Shown here piece by piece: positions 1 through 6,160 of a stretch of DNA of 6,861 nucleotides; positions within the stretch are counted from its first letter, which is position 1; each line of letters begins with the position of its first letter. The notes below the pieces were generated by a model. The model made no database searches, was not told the origin of the DNA, and saw only the letters and a list, made by a program, of their open reading frames with translations. A program made the position numbers and the translations under genes. The DNA comes from Acidimicrobiales bacterium (GTDB lineage Bacteria > Actinomycetota > Acidimicrobiia > Acidimicrobiales > CADCSY01), in NCBI GenBank assembly GCA_030447125.1, contig JAUJLZ010000059.1, positions 1-6,861 on the forward strand, in the 5' to 3' direction.

Positions 1-89
1 TCTTCGCTCCCGCCATCCGCGACACCTGCATCGAGCTGCTCGTCTGCCCGGAGGGCGAGGGCCAGGCCGAGGGGATCGCCGGTACCTGA
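1..89 (+). CDS. 3' end of an unidentified protein (partial)
   Basis: This is an open frame entering from the left edge (first complete codon at base 3) and ending at TGA 87-89. It encodes 28 C-terminal residues, including the stretches AIRDTCIELLVCPEG and GQAEGIAGT. Of these 28 codons, 26 end in G or C, as expected of a real gene in this genome. The opposite strand is also open here but has no start codon consistent with a downstream gene. The fragment contains two cysteines six residues apart. I do not recognise the family, and too little is present to assign a function. The gene converges on the antitoxin gene, leaving only 29 nt between the two stop codons. Confidence 0.5.
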   Translation, partial: FAPAIRDTCIELLVCPEGEGQAEGIAGT

Positions 90-118
90 CCCGGTTAGTT
101 CAAGCTGATCGGCTGATC

Positions 119-319
119 TCACCACACCGTCTCGTCGGGAACCGAGGTCATGGCCACACCGGTGAGCTTCGCCCGCAGCGAGCCCGGGCCCCGAGCCGGT
201 ACCAGGGGGGCGACCGTTCGCCCGTGCTTGGTGATCTCCACCTCCTCGCCGCCGGCGACGTCATCCAAGAGCGAGAGGATCATGCTCTTGACTTCGGTGC
301 CGGTCAGCCTTCTGGTCAT
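119..319 (-). CDS. Phd/YefM-like type II antitoxin, apparently orphan
   Basis: This encodes a 66-residue protein resembling the N-terminal DNA-binding fold of Phd/YefM antitoxins. It has a short helix-forming start (LTGTEVKSMILSLLDDV), then the family hallmark GGEEVEITKHGRTVAPLVPA at residues 23-42, then a short C-terminal segment (LRAKLTGVAMTSVPDETVW) where such proteins wrap their toxin. In this family the antitoxin neutralises a toxin by direct binding and represses its own operon. No toxin gene follows: the next 118 bases downstream contain no plausible start, and a convergent gene ends there. It begins 9 nt after the stop of the penicillin-binding protein gene, with no good ribosome binding site, so it is probably cotranscribed and translated by coupling. 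Family assignment is fairly secure; activity as an antitoxin is inferred. Confidence 0.72.
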   Translation of the reverse strand: MTRRLTGTEVKSMILSLLDDVAGGEEVEITKHGRTVAPLVPARGPGSLRAKLTGVAMTSVPDETVW

Positions 320-328
320 GTGGTCATG

Positions 329-2563
329 TTATTCGCCAGCGCGGTTCCCTCTTCCGACCCGGTTCCGGTCGGACGTGCGGTCCCGGTCGGACTCGTCGTC
401 GTCCCGGCTCCGGTCGTCGTCGTCCCGGCGCTCCCCGGGGAACAGCCGGTCGAAGAACGAGTCGAGGTCCTCACCGTCGTCATCACCGCGGTCGTCGTCC
501 CGATCCGGCTGGCTGGTCGTGGTCGCCGTGGGCGGGTCCACCGCCGGTGCCGGGAGCTCCTCCACGTAGATGCCGGGACTGGTGCCCTCGGCCTCCTTGA
601 GCGACCGGACGTCGAAGCCACCGCGGGAGCGCCGCCGCAGGATGTCGGCCAGGTCGGTGATGGGTGCCGGTTCGGTGAAGTCGGTCACCGGGACATCGCC
701 CAGCGCGGCCCGCATGAACGACTCCCAGGTGGCGGCGGGCAGGCTTCCCCCGGTGACCGAGCGCACCCCCTTGATCCCTTCCAAGGGACGGGGGGAGTCG
801 GCGTAGCCCATCCACACCGACGTCGACAGGGTGGGGGTGTAGCCCACGAACCAGGCGTTCTTGTTCTCGTCGGTGGTGCCGGTCTTGCCCGCCGCGGGCC
901 GGTCGATCCCGTTGTCCCCGGCGGTACCGCCGGATTCGAGCACCCCCCGCAGGATCTCGTTGACGTTGTCGGCGGTGATCTCCTCGAGCACCCGAGTCCG
1001 CTCAGGTTCGGCGTTGTCCTCCAACACGTTGCCCTTGGCGTCGAGCACCCGCACCACCGGCGTGGGCTCGGCTCGCTCACCTCGGGCCGCGAAGACCCCA
1101 TAGGCCGAGGCCATGTCGATGGGGGCCACGTCGAGCGAGCCCAGGGCGATGGACAAGCCATGGAAGCCCTCCTGGTAGTCGGAGGTGGAGATGCCCATCA
1201 TCCGGGCCAGGTCCATGGTCTCCTGCACCCCCACGTCCTCCAGGAGCTGGACGTAGGCGGTGTTGACCGACTGGCGGGTGGCGCTGCGGAGGTCGATCTG
1301 GCCATAGGAGGAGCCGCCGAAGTTGGAGAACGACGTTCCCCCGATGTTCATGGGACTTGCTCCCGAGTAGCTGCGGGTGGGGGTGATTCCCTCTTCCAGG
1401 GCCTGGGCCAGGACGAACGGCTTGAACGCCGAACCAGGTTGGCGGCCAGTGCCACCCCCTGACGCTCCCAGGGCCAGGTTCACCCGGGAAGAGGCGAAGT
1501 CGCGCCCGCCCACCAGGCCCTTCACGAACCCGGTGAGCGGCTCGATGGCCACGAGCGACATCTCCAGCGGCGGCTCGGTCCCCGACAGCGTCTCGCCCAC
1601 CGAGCGCTCCGCTTCCTCTTGGATGCGAGGATCGAGGGTGGTGTAGATCCGCAACCCCTGCTGGTAGACGGCGTCCTCGCCGTAGCGCTCGGCCAGGTGG
1701 CGCTGAAGGTAGTCGACGAAGTAGGGGTAGGCCGTCTCGGCCTGCTCCCGCGGGTAGACCACCGTGGCCCCACCATCGGGAGGGGTGGCGTCACCGTTGG
1801 CCAGCCAGACCGGCTGGGCGGCGGCGTCGCCGTGTTCCTCCGGAGAGATCACGCCCTCGCCCACCATGGCGTCGAGGACGAGCATGCGCCGCTCCTCGGC
1901 CAGCGCGGGGTTGCCCCTCGGCTCGTAGCGGCTGGGAGCGGGGATGAGCCCGGCCAGCAGGGCCGCCTCCGACAGGCTGAGGTCGGACACCGCCTTGTGG
2001 AAGTAGGTCTCCGCCGCTGCCCCCACCCCATAGGCGCCCTCACCCAGGTAGATCCGCTCCAGGTAGCGGAACAAGATCTCGTCCTTGTCGACCTGGCGGT
2101 CGAGCTGGCTGGCCAGGATGGCCTCGCGCATCTTGCGCGACACGCTGCGCTCGTTCCCGACGTAGGCGTTCTTCACGTACTGCTGGGTGATGGTGGAGCC
2201 GCCCTGGAGCACCTCCTGGCTGCGGATGTCGGCCCACAGGGCCCGGGCCGTCCCCCAGACGTCGACGCCGCTGTGCTGGTAGAAGCGGCGATCCTCGGCG
2301 GTGATCACCGCCTGCTTCAAGACCTCGGGGATGTCGCCCCGCTCCACCGGCTTGGTGCTGTCGAACTGGCGGAAATCGCCGATCTCGTTGCCGTTGATGT
2401 CGTAGATCCGGCTGATGAGGGCCTCGACCCCGGGCTTGGCCGGCGGCAGGCTGGCGGGCAGGGGCAGGAACAACAGCGCCGCCAGCACCGTGCCCGCCCC
2501 CACGAGCGGGACCACCACGGCGGTGACGACGATGAGGACGAGCGAGCGGCCCAGCATGCGCAT
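329..2563 (-). CDS. Class A penicillin-binding protein (bifunctional transglycosylase/transpeptidase)
   Basis: This encodes a membrane-anchored peptidoglycan synthase that polymerises lipid II and cross-links stem peptides outside the cytoplasmic membrane. Numbering from the ATG at 2563 gives 744 residues. One transmembrane segment spans about 6-32. The GT51 glycosyltransferase domain covers about 50-235, with EDRRFYQHSG (catalytic Glu90), QGGSTITQQ, RKMRE (Glu147) and GAYGVGAAAETYF. The transpeptidase domain covers about 330-620, with GSAFK (nucleophile Ser378, Lys381), SVN (432-434) and KTGT (560-563). All key residues are intact. After about residue 650 comes a Pro/Thr linker and then an Asp/Arg-rich tail (687-738) containing the aromatic motif FFDRLFPG. 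An in-frame GTG at 2677 would add 38 basic residues. I prefer 2563 because neither start has a Shine-Dalgarno site, and a TACACT box sits 9 nt before the ATG, which suggests a nearly leaderless mRNA. The closely following antitoxin gene is likely in the same transcript. Confidence 0.95.
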   Translation of the reverse strand: MRMLGRSLVLIVVTAVVVPLVGAGTVLAALLFLPLPASLPPAKPGVEALISRIYDINGNEIGDFRQFDSTKPVERGDIPEVLKQAVITAEDRRFYQHSGVDVWGTARALWADIRSQEVLQGGSTITQQYVKNAYVGNERSVSRKMREAILASQLDRQVDKDEILFRYLERIYLGEGAYGVGAAAETYFHKAVSDLSLSEAALLAGLIPAPSRYEPRGNPALAEERRMLVLDAMVGEGVISPEEHGDAAAQPVWLANGDATPPDGGATVVYPREQAETAYPYFVDYLQRHLAERYGEDAVYQQGLRIYTTLDPRIQEEAERSVGETLSGTEPPLEMSLVAIEPLTGFVKGLVGGRDFASSRVNLALGASGGGTGRQPGSAFKPFVLAQALEEGITPTRSYSGASPMNIGGTSFSNFGGSSYGQIDLRSATRQSVNTAYVQLLEDVGVQETMDLARMMGISTSDYQEGFHGLSIALGSLDVAPIDMASAYGVFAARGERAEPTPVVRVLDAKGNVLEDNAEPERTRVLEEITADNVNEILRGVLESGGTAGDNGIDRPAAGKTGTTDENKNAWFVGYTPTLSTSVWMGYADSPRPLEGIKGVRSVTGGSLPAATWESFMRAALGDVPVTDFTEPAPITDLADILRRRSRGGFDVRSLKEAEGTSPGIYVEELPAPAVDPPTATTTSQPDRDDDRGDDDGEDLDSFFDRLFPGERRDDDDRSRDDDESDRDRTSDRNRVGRGNRAGE
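393..429. repeat. In-frame direct repeat in the penicillin-binding protein tail
   Basis: The 16-mer TCGTCGTCGTCCCGGC occurs at 393-408 and again at 414-429, an offset of 21 bp (seven codons). A second pair, CCGGTCGGAC, lies at 365-374 and 383-392. They encode the Asp/Arg/Ser runs of the protein's C-terminal tail. They point to expansion of the tail by slippage or unequal exchange. Confidence 0.8.
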
Positions 2564-2572
2564 GCCGGTGCG

Positions 2573-2578
2573 AGTGTA
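2573..2578 (-). promoter_or_regulatory. Candidate -10 box for the penicillin-binding protein gene
   Basis: The minus strand reads TACACT, which fits the actinobacterial TANNNT pattern, with 9 nt between it and the ATG at 2563. Transcription would then start about 3 nt before the start codon. No convincing -35 box lies 16-18 nt upstream, so this is tentative. Confidence 0.35.
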
Positions 2579-2662
2579 CGAGGGGGTCCCCTGATGCTGG
2601 TCTCGCCCGATCGGCGCTAGGCCCGTAGGTCGTCGACGAGGCACGGCAGGGCGTCGCGCCGA

Positions 2663-2676
2663 TGATCTCGGGATCA
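2663..2676. repeat. Small inverted repeat in the divergent intergenic region
   Basis: TGATC and GATCA are separated by TCGG. The site lies between the divergent penicillin-binding protein and selA genes. The same region also carries CGATCGGCG twice, at 2608-2616 and 2714-2722. Either could be an operator element, but short matches of this kind can arise by chance. Confidence 0.3.
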
Positions 2677-2728
2677 CCCGTCAACAGGGCTGCTCGCCGC
2701 CGGGCTCGCTCGTCGATCGGCGTTGGAC

Positions 2729-2736
2729 GAGGAGGT
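2729..2736 (+). promoter_or_regulatory. Strong Shine-Dalgarno sequence before selA
   Basis: GAGGAGGT is a near-perfect ribosome binding site. It is 8 nt from the ATG at 2745, which is not in the selA frame, and 16 nt from the GTG at 2753, which is. It therefore does not settle the selA start cleanly. Confidence 0.6.
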
Positions 2737-2752
2737 CGGGCAGTATGGCCCC

Positions 2753-4027
2753 GTGCCCGAGACCGCCCGCCCGCCCTCGGTCGACGCCCTCGCCCGGTCA
2801 CTGGTGCATACCGGCCTTCCCCATCCCGTGCTGGTCGAGGTGGCCCGGGAGGCCATCGCCGCCGGCGACCCGGGGTCGGCCCCCTCCCGGGCGGCGGCAG
2901 CCGGACGGTCGCTGCTCCAGCCGGTGATCAACGCCACCGGGGTCCTGCTCCACACCAACCTGGGACGGGCGCCCGTCGCCGCTGCATCATCGGGTACCCG
3001 CTACTCCAACCTCGAGCTCGACCTGGGGGACGGCCGGCGGGGCTCACGTCAGGACCGGGCCGCTCCCCTGTTGGCCCGAGCGTGCGGGGCCGAGCGGGCG
3101 CTGGTGGTCAACAACTGTGCCGCCGCCGTGGTGCTGGTGCTGGCCGCCCTGGCCGCCGGCCGCGATGTGGTGGTCAGCCGGGGCGAGCTGGTGGAGATCG
3201 GCGGCGGCTTTCGCATCCCCGAGGTGCTGGCCCAATCCGGCGCCCGGCTGGTGGAGGTGGGCACCACCAACCGCACCCGTCGGTCCGACTACGCCCACGC
3301 CGTGCAGGCGCCGGGGGCCGACGTCGGCCTGGTGCTCAAGGTGCACGCCTCCAACTACCGCATCACCGGCTTCACCGAAGACGTAGGCGTCGCCGCCCTC
3401 GCCGGCCTGGGCCCGCCCGTGGTGGCCGACATCGGCTCGGGCCTGCTCGATGCGGGCACGCCCTGGCTGGCCGGTGGGCCGCCGCCGTGGTTGGGCGACG
3501 AGCCGGCCGCCCGCCAGACGCTGGCCGCCGGCGCCGACCTCGTCACCTTCTCGGGCGACAAGCTGCTCGGCGGCCCCCAAGCGGGGATCATCGCCGGACG
3601 AGCCGACCTGGTGGCGGCCTGCGCCTCCCACCCCCTCGCCCGGGCCCTGCGCCCCGGCGGGCTGGTGCTGGCCGCGCTCCAGGACGTAGCCCTGGCCTAC
3701 TTGCGCCGTGACGGTGCCGCCCTCGGCTTCTGGCGCATGGCCGGCCTGAGCGTCACCTCCCTGCAGGCCCGGGCCGGCGCGCTGGGCGTCGGACGTCCGG
3801 TCGACTGTGCCTCCGTGCCAGGCGGCGGCACCTTGCCCGGGGTGGAGATCCCCTCGGCCGGTGTCGCCGTCGACGGCGACCACAGCGCCGCCCTGCGAGC
3901 CCGGGCCCTTCCGGTGGTGGCCCGGGTGGCCGACGACGTGACCATCTGCGACCTGCGCACGGTCGACCCGACCGATGACGCCGAGTTGGCTCGAGCCCTG
4001 TCCGAGCTGGCGGTGACGCCGGCGTGA
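2753..4027 (+). CDS. selA: L-seryl-tRNA(Sec) selenium transferase (SelA)
   Basis: This is a cytoplasmic PLP enzyme that converts Ser-tRNA(Sec) to Sec-tRNA(Sec) using selenophosphate from SelD. From the GTG at 2753 it has 424 residues, somewhat shorter than E. coli SelA (about 463). An N-terminal segment (about 1-55), tRNA-binding in characterised SelA, precedes the fold type I core. Clear family landmarks in order are NATGVLLHTNLGRA, VVNNCAAAV, VVVSRGELVEIGGGFRIPEV, VGTTNRT, KVHASNY, ADIGSG and SGDKLLGGPQAGI, where Lys270 is the PLP-binding lysine. The C-terminal small domain runs to TGA 4025-4027. An in-frame TTG at 2723 would add 10 residues without a ribosome binding site upstream. The GTG may instead start a leaderless mRNA, since CAGTAT (2741-2746) sits exactly 6 nt before it. 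selB follows 47 nt downstream, forming a selAB unit. Confidence 0.95.
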   Translation: MPETARPPSVDALARSLVHTGLPHPVLVEVAREAIAAGDPGSAPSRAAAAGRSLLQPVINATGVLLHTNLGRAPVAAASSGTRYSNLELDLGDGRRGSRQDRAAPLLARACGAERALVVNNCAAAVVLVLAALAAGRDVVVSRGELVEIGGGFRIPEVLAQSGARLVEVGTTNRTRRSDYAHAVQAPGADVGLVLKVHASNYRITGFTEDVGVAALAGLGPPVVADIGSGLLDAGTPWLAGGPPPWLGDEPAARQTLAAGADLVTFSGDKLLGGPQAGIIAGRADLVAACASHPLARALRPGGLVLAALQDVALAYLRRDGAALGFWRMAGLSVTSLQARAGALGVGRPVDCASVPGGGTLPGVEIPSAGVAVDGDHSAALRARALPVVARVADDVTICDLRTVDPTDDAELARALSELAVTPA

Positions 4028-4061
4028 CCACGCACGGGCCGAGCGGGTCCGCCGACGGGGC

Positions 4062-4066
4062 AGGAG
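4062..4066 (+). promoter_or_regulatory. selB ribosome binding site
   Basis: AGGAG lies 8 nt before the GTG at 4075. This fixes the selB start and shows that selB has its own translation initiation within the selAB transcript. Confidence 0.75.
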
Positions 4067-4074
4067 CCACGTAG

Positions 4075-5856
4075 GTGCACGTCGTCGCCACCGCCGGCCA
4101 CGTCGACCATGGCAAGTCCACCCTGGTCCACGCCCTCACTGGCATCGACCCCGACCGCTTCGGCGAGGAGAAGGCCCGGGGCCTCACCATCGACTTGGGT
4201 TTCGCCTGGGCCACGCTGCCCTCGGGCCGGGGCCTGGCCTTCGTCGACGTCCCCGGTCACATCCGCTTCATCAAGAACATGCTGGCCGGGGTGGGGGCGG
4301 TCGACGCCTGCCTGTTCGTGGTGGCGGCCACCGAGGGGTGGAAGCCCCAGTCCGAGGAGCACCTGCGCATCCTCGAGCTCCTCGGCGTCAGCCACGGGCT
4401 GGTGGCGCTGACCAAGGTGGCCATCGTCGACGACGACCACCGCGAGCTGGCCAACATGGACGTGGCCGACCACCTGGCCGGGACCTTCCTCGAAGGGGCC
4501 GAGGTGGTCGAGGTCGATGCCCCCACCGGCGGCGGGCTCGACGAGCTGCGGGCCGCCCTCGATCGCCTGCTGGCCACCACCCCTACCGCCGCCGACGACG
4601 GGAAGCCCCGTCTGTGGATCGACCGTAGCTTCGCGGCCAAGGGCTCGGGCACGGTGGTGACCGGGACGCTCACCGGCGGCCGCCTGGCCATCGACGACGA
4701 GGTGGTCATCGTGCCCGATGGCCAAGCAGTGCGGGTCCGGGCCCTGCAGAGCCACCAGGAGTCGCTGCCCGCCGTGGGACCGGGGCGGCGGGTGGCCGTC
4801 AACCTGGTCGGTGTGAGCCACGACGACGTCGAGCGGGGTGACGCCCTGGTGCGTCCCCGCCAGTGGCACCTCACCCGCCGCATCGACGCCAGCCTGGCCG
4901 TGCTCGCCACCCTCGACCACGAGGTCTCCCGGCGGGGCGCCTACGTGGCCTACCTGGGGTCGGGCGAGCGCCCGGTCCGGCTGCGGGTGCTGGGCGGCTC
5001 GGCCCTGGCTCCGGGCGACGCCGGCTTGGTCCGCCTCCACCTGGCTGAGCCTCTGCCCCTGGTTCCCGGCGACCGATACGTCCTGCGGGAGACGGGCCGG
5101 GCCGAGACGGTGGGGGGCGGCGAGGTCCTCGACGTCGATCCCCTCCTGCCCGCGGCCCGGGCCCGTCCCGATCGCTCGGTGGCCAGGGTGGTGGCCGAGC
5201 GGGGGTGGGTGGAGGCCGAGGTGCTGGAGCGCCTGGTCGGCGTGGCCCAGTCACCCCAGCTCGGGCCCTGGGTGGTCGACCCCTCGGCCCTGGCTCGGAC
5301 CAGACAGGCCGTGGAGGAGGCCATCGACGCCGCCGGACCGCTCGGGCTCGACGTAGCCGGCCTCGACCCGAGGGAGCGAGCGGTGCTGGCCACCCTCGAG
5401 GACGTGGCCATCGAGGCCGGACGGGCACGGCGCGCTGACGCCGTCGACCCACTCGTGGGCCACCCCTACCTCGCCGTGCTGGACGCGAGCCTCTTCACCC
5501 CGCCCGCGCCCGAGGGTGTCGACCGGGGTGAGCTGCGGGAGCTGGTACGCCGGGGGCTGGTCCTCGAGAGCGACGGCACCTGGTTCTCGCCCCGGTCGAT
5601 CCAAGGCGCTGCCGCCGTCCTCGGACCTTTGCTCGGGGAGCATCCCGAAGGCGTCACCGTGGCCCAGATCCGCGACGCCCTGGGCTCCAGCCGCAAGTTC
5701 CTCTTGCCCCTGCTGGCCCTGCTCGACGGCCGGGGCATCACCCGACGCCGGGGGGACCTGCGCATTGCTGGTCCCCGCTTGCCCCTACCCCTGGTCGATG
5801 AGGACGAAGAGCAGCAGCCCGAAGCTACCCCAGGGAGTGGCGCTCCACTTCGGTGA
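4075..5856 (+). CDS. selB: Selenocysteine-specific translation elongation factor (SelB)
   Basis: This encodes a 593-residue EF-Tu-like GTPase that carries Sec-tRNA(Sec) to ribosomes paused at UGA, recognising the SECIS mRNA hairpin with its C-terminal winged helices. Length is close to E. coli SelB (614). The G domain (about 1-170) has G1 GHVDHGKST (8-16), G2 around Thr38 in RGLTIDLGF, and G3 DVPGH (58-62, including the catalytic-type His62). G4 reads TKVA (113-116) instead of (N/T)KxD, and G5 reads DAP (148-150) instead of SA-. Domains II and III follow: AAKGSGTVVTGTL at about 187-199, and PGDRYVLRET at 331-340 near the end of domain III. A winged-helix region runs from about 365 to 567 and includes SSRKFLLPLLALLDGRGITR. 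An acidic, probably disordered tail ends the protein and overlaps the convergent whiB-like gene by 32 bp. Identity is secure despite the G4/G5 oddity. Confidence 0.96.
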   Translation: MHVVATAGHVDHGKSTLVHALTGIDPDRFGEEKARGLTIDLGFAWATLPSGRGLAFVDVPGHIRFIKNMLAGVGAVDACLFVVAATEGWKPQSEEHLRILELLGVSHGLVALTKVAIVDDDHRELANMDVADHLAGTFLEGAEVVEVDAPTGGGLDELRAALDRLLATTPTAADDGKPRLWIDRSFAAKGSGTVVTGTLTGGRLAIDDEVVIVPDGQAVRVRALQSHQESLPAVGPGRRVAVNLVGVSHDDVERGDALVRPRQWHLTRRIDASLAVLATLDHEVSRRGAYVAYLGSGERPVRLRVLGGSALAPGDAGLVRLHLAEPLPLVPGDRYVLRETGRAETVGGGEVLDVDPLLPAARARPDRSVARVVAERGWVEAEVLERLVGVAQSPQLGPWVVDPSALARTRQAVEEAIDAAGPLGLDVAGLDPRERAVLATLEDVAIEAGRARRADAVDPLVGHPYLAVLDASLFTPPAPEGVDRGELRELVRRGLVLESDGTWFSPRSIQGAAAVLGPLLGEHPEGVTVAQIRDALGSSRKFLLPLLALLDGRGITRRRGDLRIAGPRLPLPLVDEDEEQQPEATPGSGAPLR

Positions 5857-6076
5857 GGCCACCCCAGATGCCGTGGGCCTCGCGGGTGCGCACGGCGAAG
5901 TCGAGGCAGGCCTGACGGACCGGGCAGCGGGCGCAGATGGCCTTGGCCCGTCGCTCCCGATCCGCCCGCACATCGCTGCGCTCCGGACTGGATGGAGGAA
6001 AGAACACCGAGGCGAGCGGGCCCCGGCACGCGGCCCGGGTCTGCCAGGTCTCGTCGCTTCGCACTGCCGTCGCCAT
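5825..6076 (-). CDS. WhiB-family iron-sulfur transcriptional regulator (short C-terminus)
   Basis: This encodes an 83-residue Wbl protein. Family members bind a [4Fe-4S] cluster through four cysteines and act with the primary sigma factor, often as redox or NO sensors. The ligands are visible as Cys17, Cys48, Cys51 and Cys57 (C-x30-C-x2-C-x5-C). The upstream Trp11, the FFP motif at 25-27 and the GIWGG turn (69-73) are also present. Only ten residues (LTEVERHSLG) follow GIWGG, so the Lys/Arg-rich tail that contacts DNA in most members is missing. The start is supported by an excellent Shine-Dalgarno run (minus-strand GAGAGGAGG, bases 6080-6088). The stop at 5825 lies inside the 3' end of selB. 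The gene appears to have its own promoter just upstream. Which Wbl subgroup it belongs to cannot be told from here. Confidence 0.93.
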   Translation of the reverse strand: MATAVRSDETWQTRAACRGPLASVFFPPSSPERSDVRADRERRAKAICARCPVRQACLDFAVRTREAHGIWGGLTEVERHSLG

Positions 6077-6098
6077 GCTCCTCCTCTCGTCCCTGGTT

Positions 6099-6120
6099 TC
6101 GACCCTAATGAAGGGGTCGA
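6099..6120. repeat. Inverted repeat over the whiB-like promoter
   Basis: TCGACCC (6099-6105) and GGGTCGA (6114-6120) form perfect 7-bp arms around an 8-nt spacer. The left arm overlaps the candidate -10 box of the whiB-like gene, so a bound regulator could block transcription. A role as a terminator for the lipoprotein gene is less likely, because no T-rich run follows on the minus strand. Confidence 0.6.
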
Positions 6121-6131
6121 GCCGGCCACAA
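6102..6131 (-). promoter_or_regulatory. Candidate promoter of the whiB-like gene
   Basis: On the minus strand, TTGTGG (bases 6126-6131) and TAGGGT (bases 6102-6107) are separated by 18 nt. They resemble -35 and -10 boxes of the primary sigma factor. The -10 box ends 25 nt before the start codon, leaving a short leader that contains the strong ribosome binding site. Confidence 0.5.
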
Positions 6132-6160
6132 GGCCCGAACGAGGCGCCGTTGGCCCGGAG

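Noticed and set aside
87..98. Possible selenocysteine codon at TGA 87-89, with a TAG three codons later
   Set aside because: It was tempting next to selAB, but the readthrough adds only two residues and no convincing SECIS hairpin follows. The TGA is most simply a stop.
224..1462. A 412-codon plus-strand open frame opposite the penicillin-binding protein gene
   Set aside because: It lies antisense to a gene with intact catalytic motifs. Its translation is Gly/Val/His-rich with no recognisable domain, which is typical of antisense frames in high-GC DNA.
1619..2620. A 333-codon plus-strand open frame opposite the N-terminal half of the penicillin-binding protein gene
   Set aside because: It has the same antisense composition bias and no domain, and the true GT51 domain is on the other strand.
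2564..2677. N-terminal extension of the penicillin-binding protein from GTG 2677
   Set aside because: There is no ribosome binding site, the extra 38 residues are low in complexity, and a -10-like box lies within this stretch. It is not excluded, since basic cytoplasmic tails occur in this family.
2564..2752. Search for a tRNA-Sec (selC) gene beside selA
   Set aside because: No T-loop-like GGTTCGA sequence, long variable arm or matching acceptor ends were found here or in the other gaps on either strand.
2745..2927. A 60-codon frame from ATG 2745 as an independent small gene
   Set aside because: It has a strong ribosome binding site, but its Pro/Arg/Ser-rich translation is a shifted reading of selA. 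It is kept only as a start-site or regulatory oddity.
3697..5040. A 447-codon minus-strand open frame opposite selA and selB
   Set aside because: It is antisense to two well-identified genes and its translation is low in complexity with no family features.
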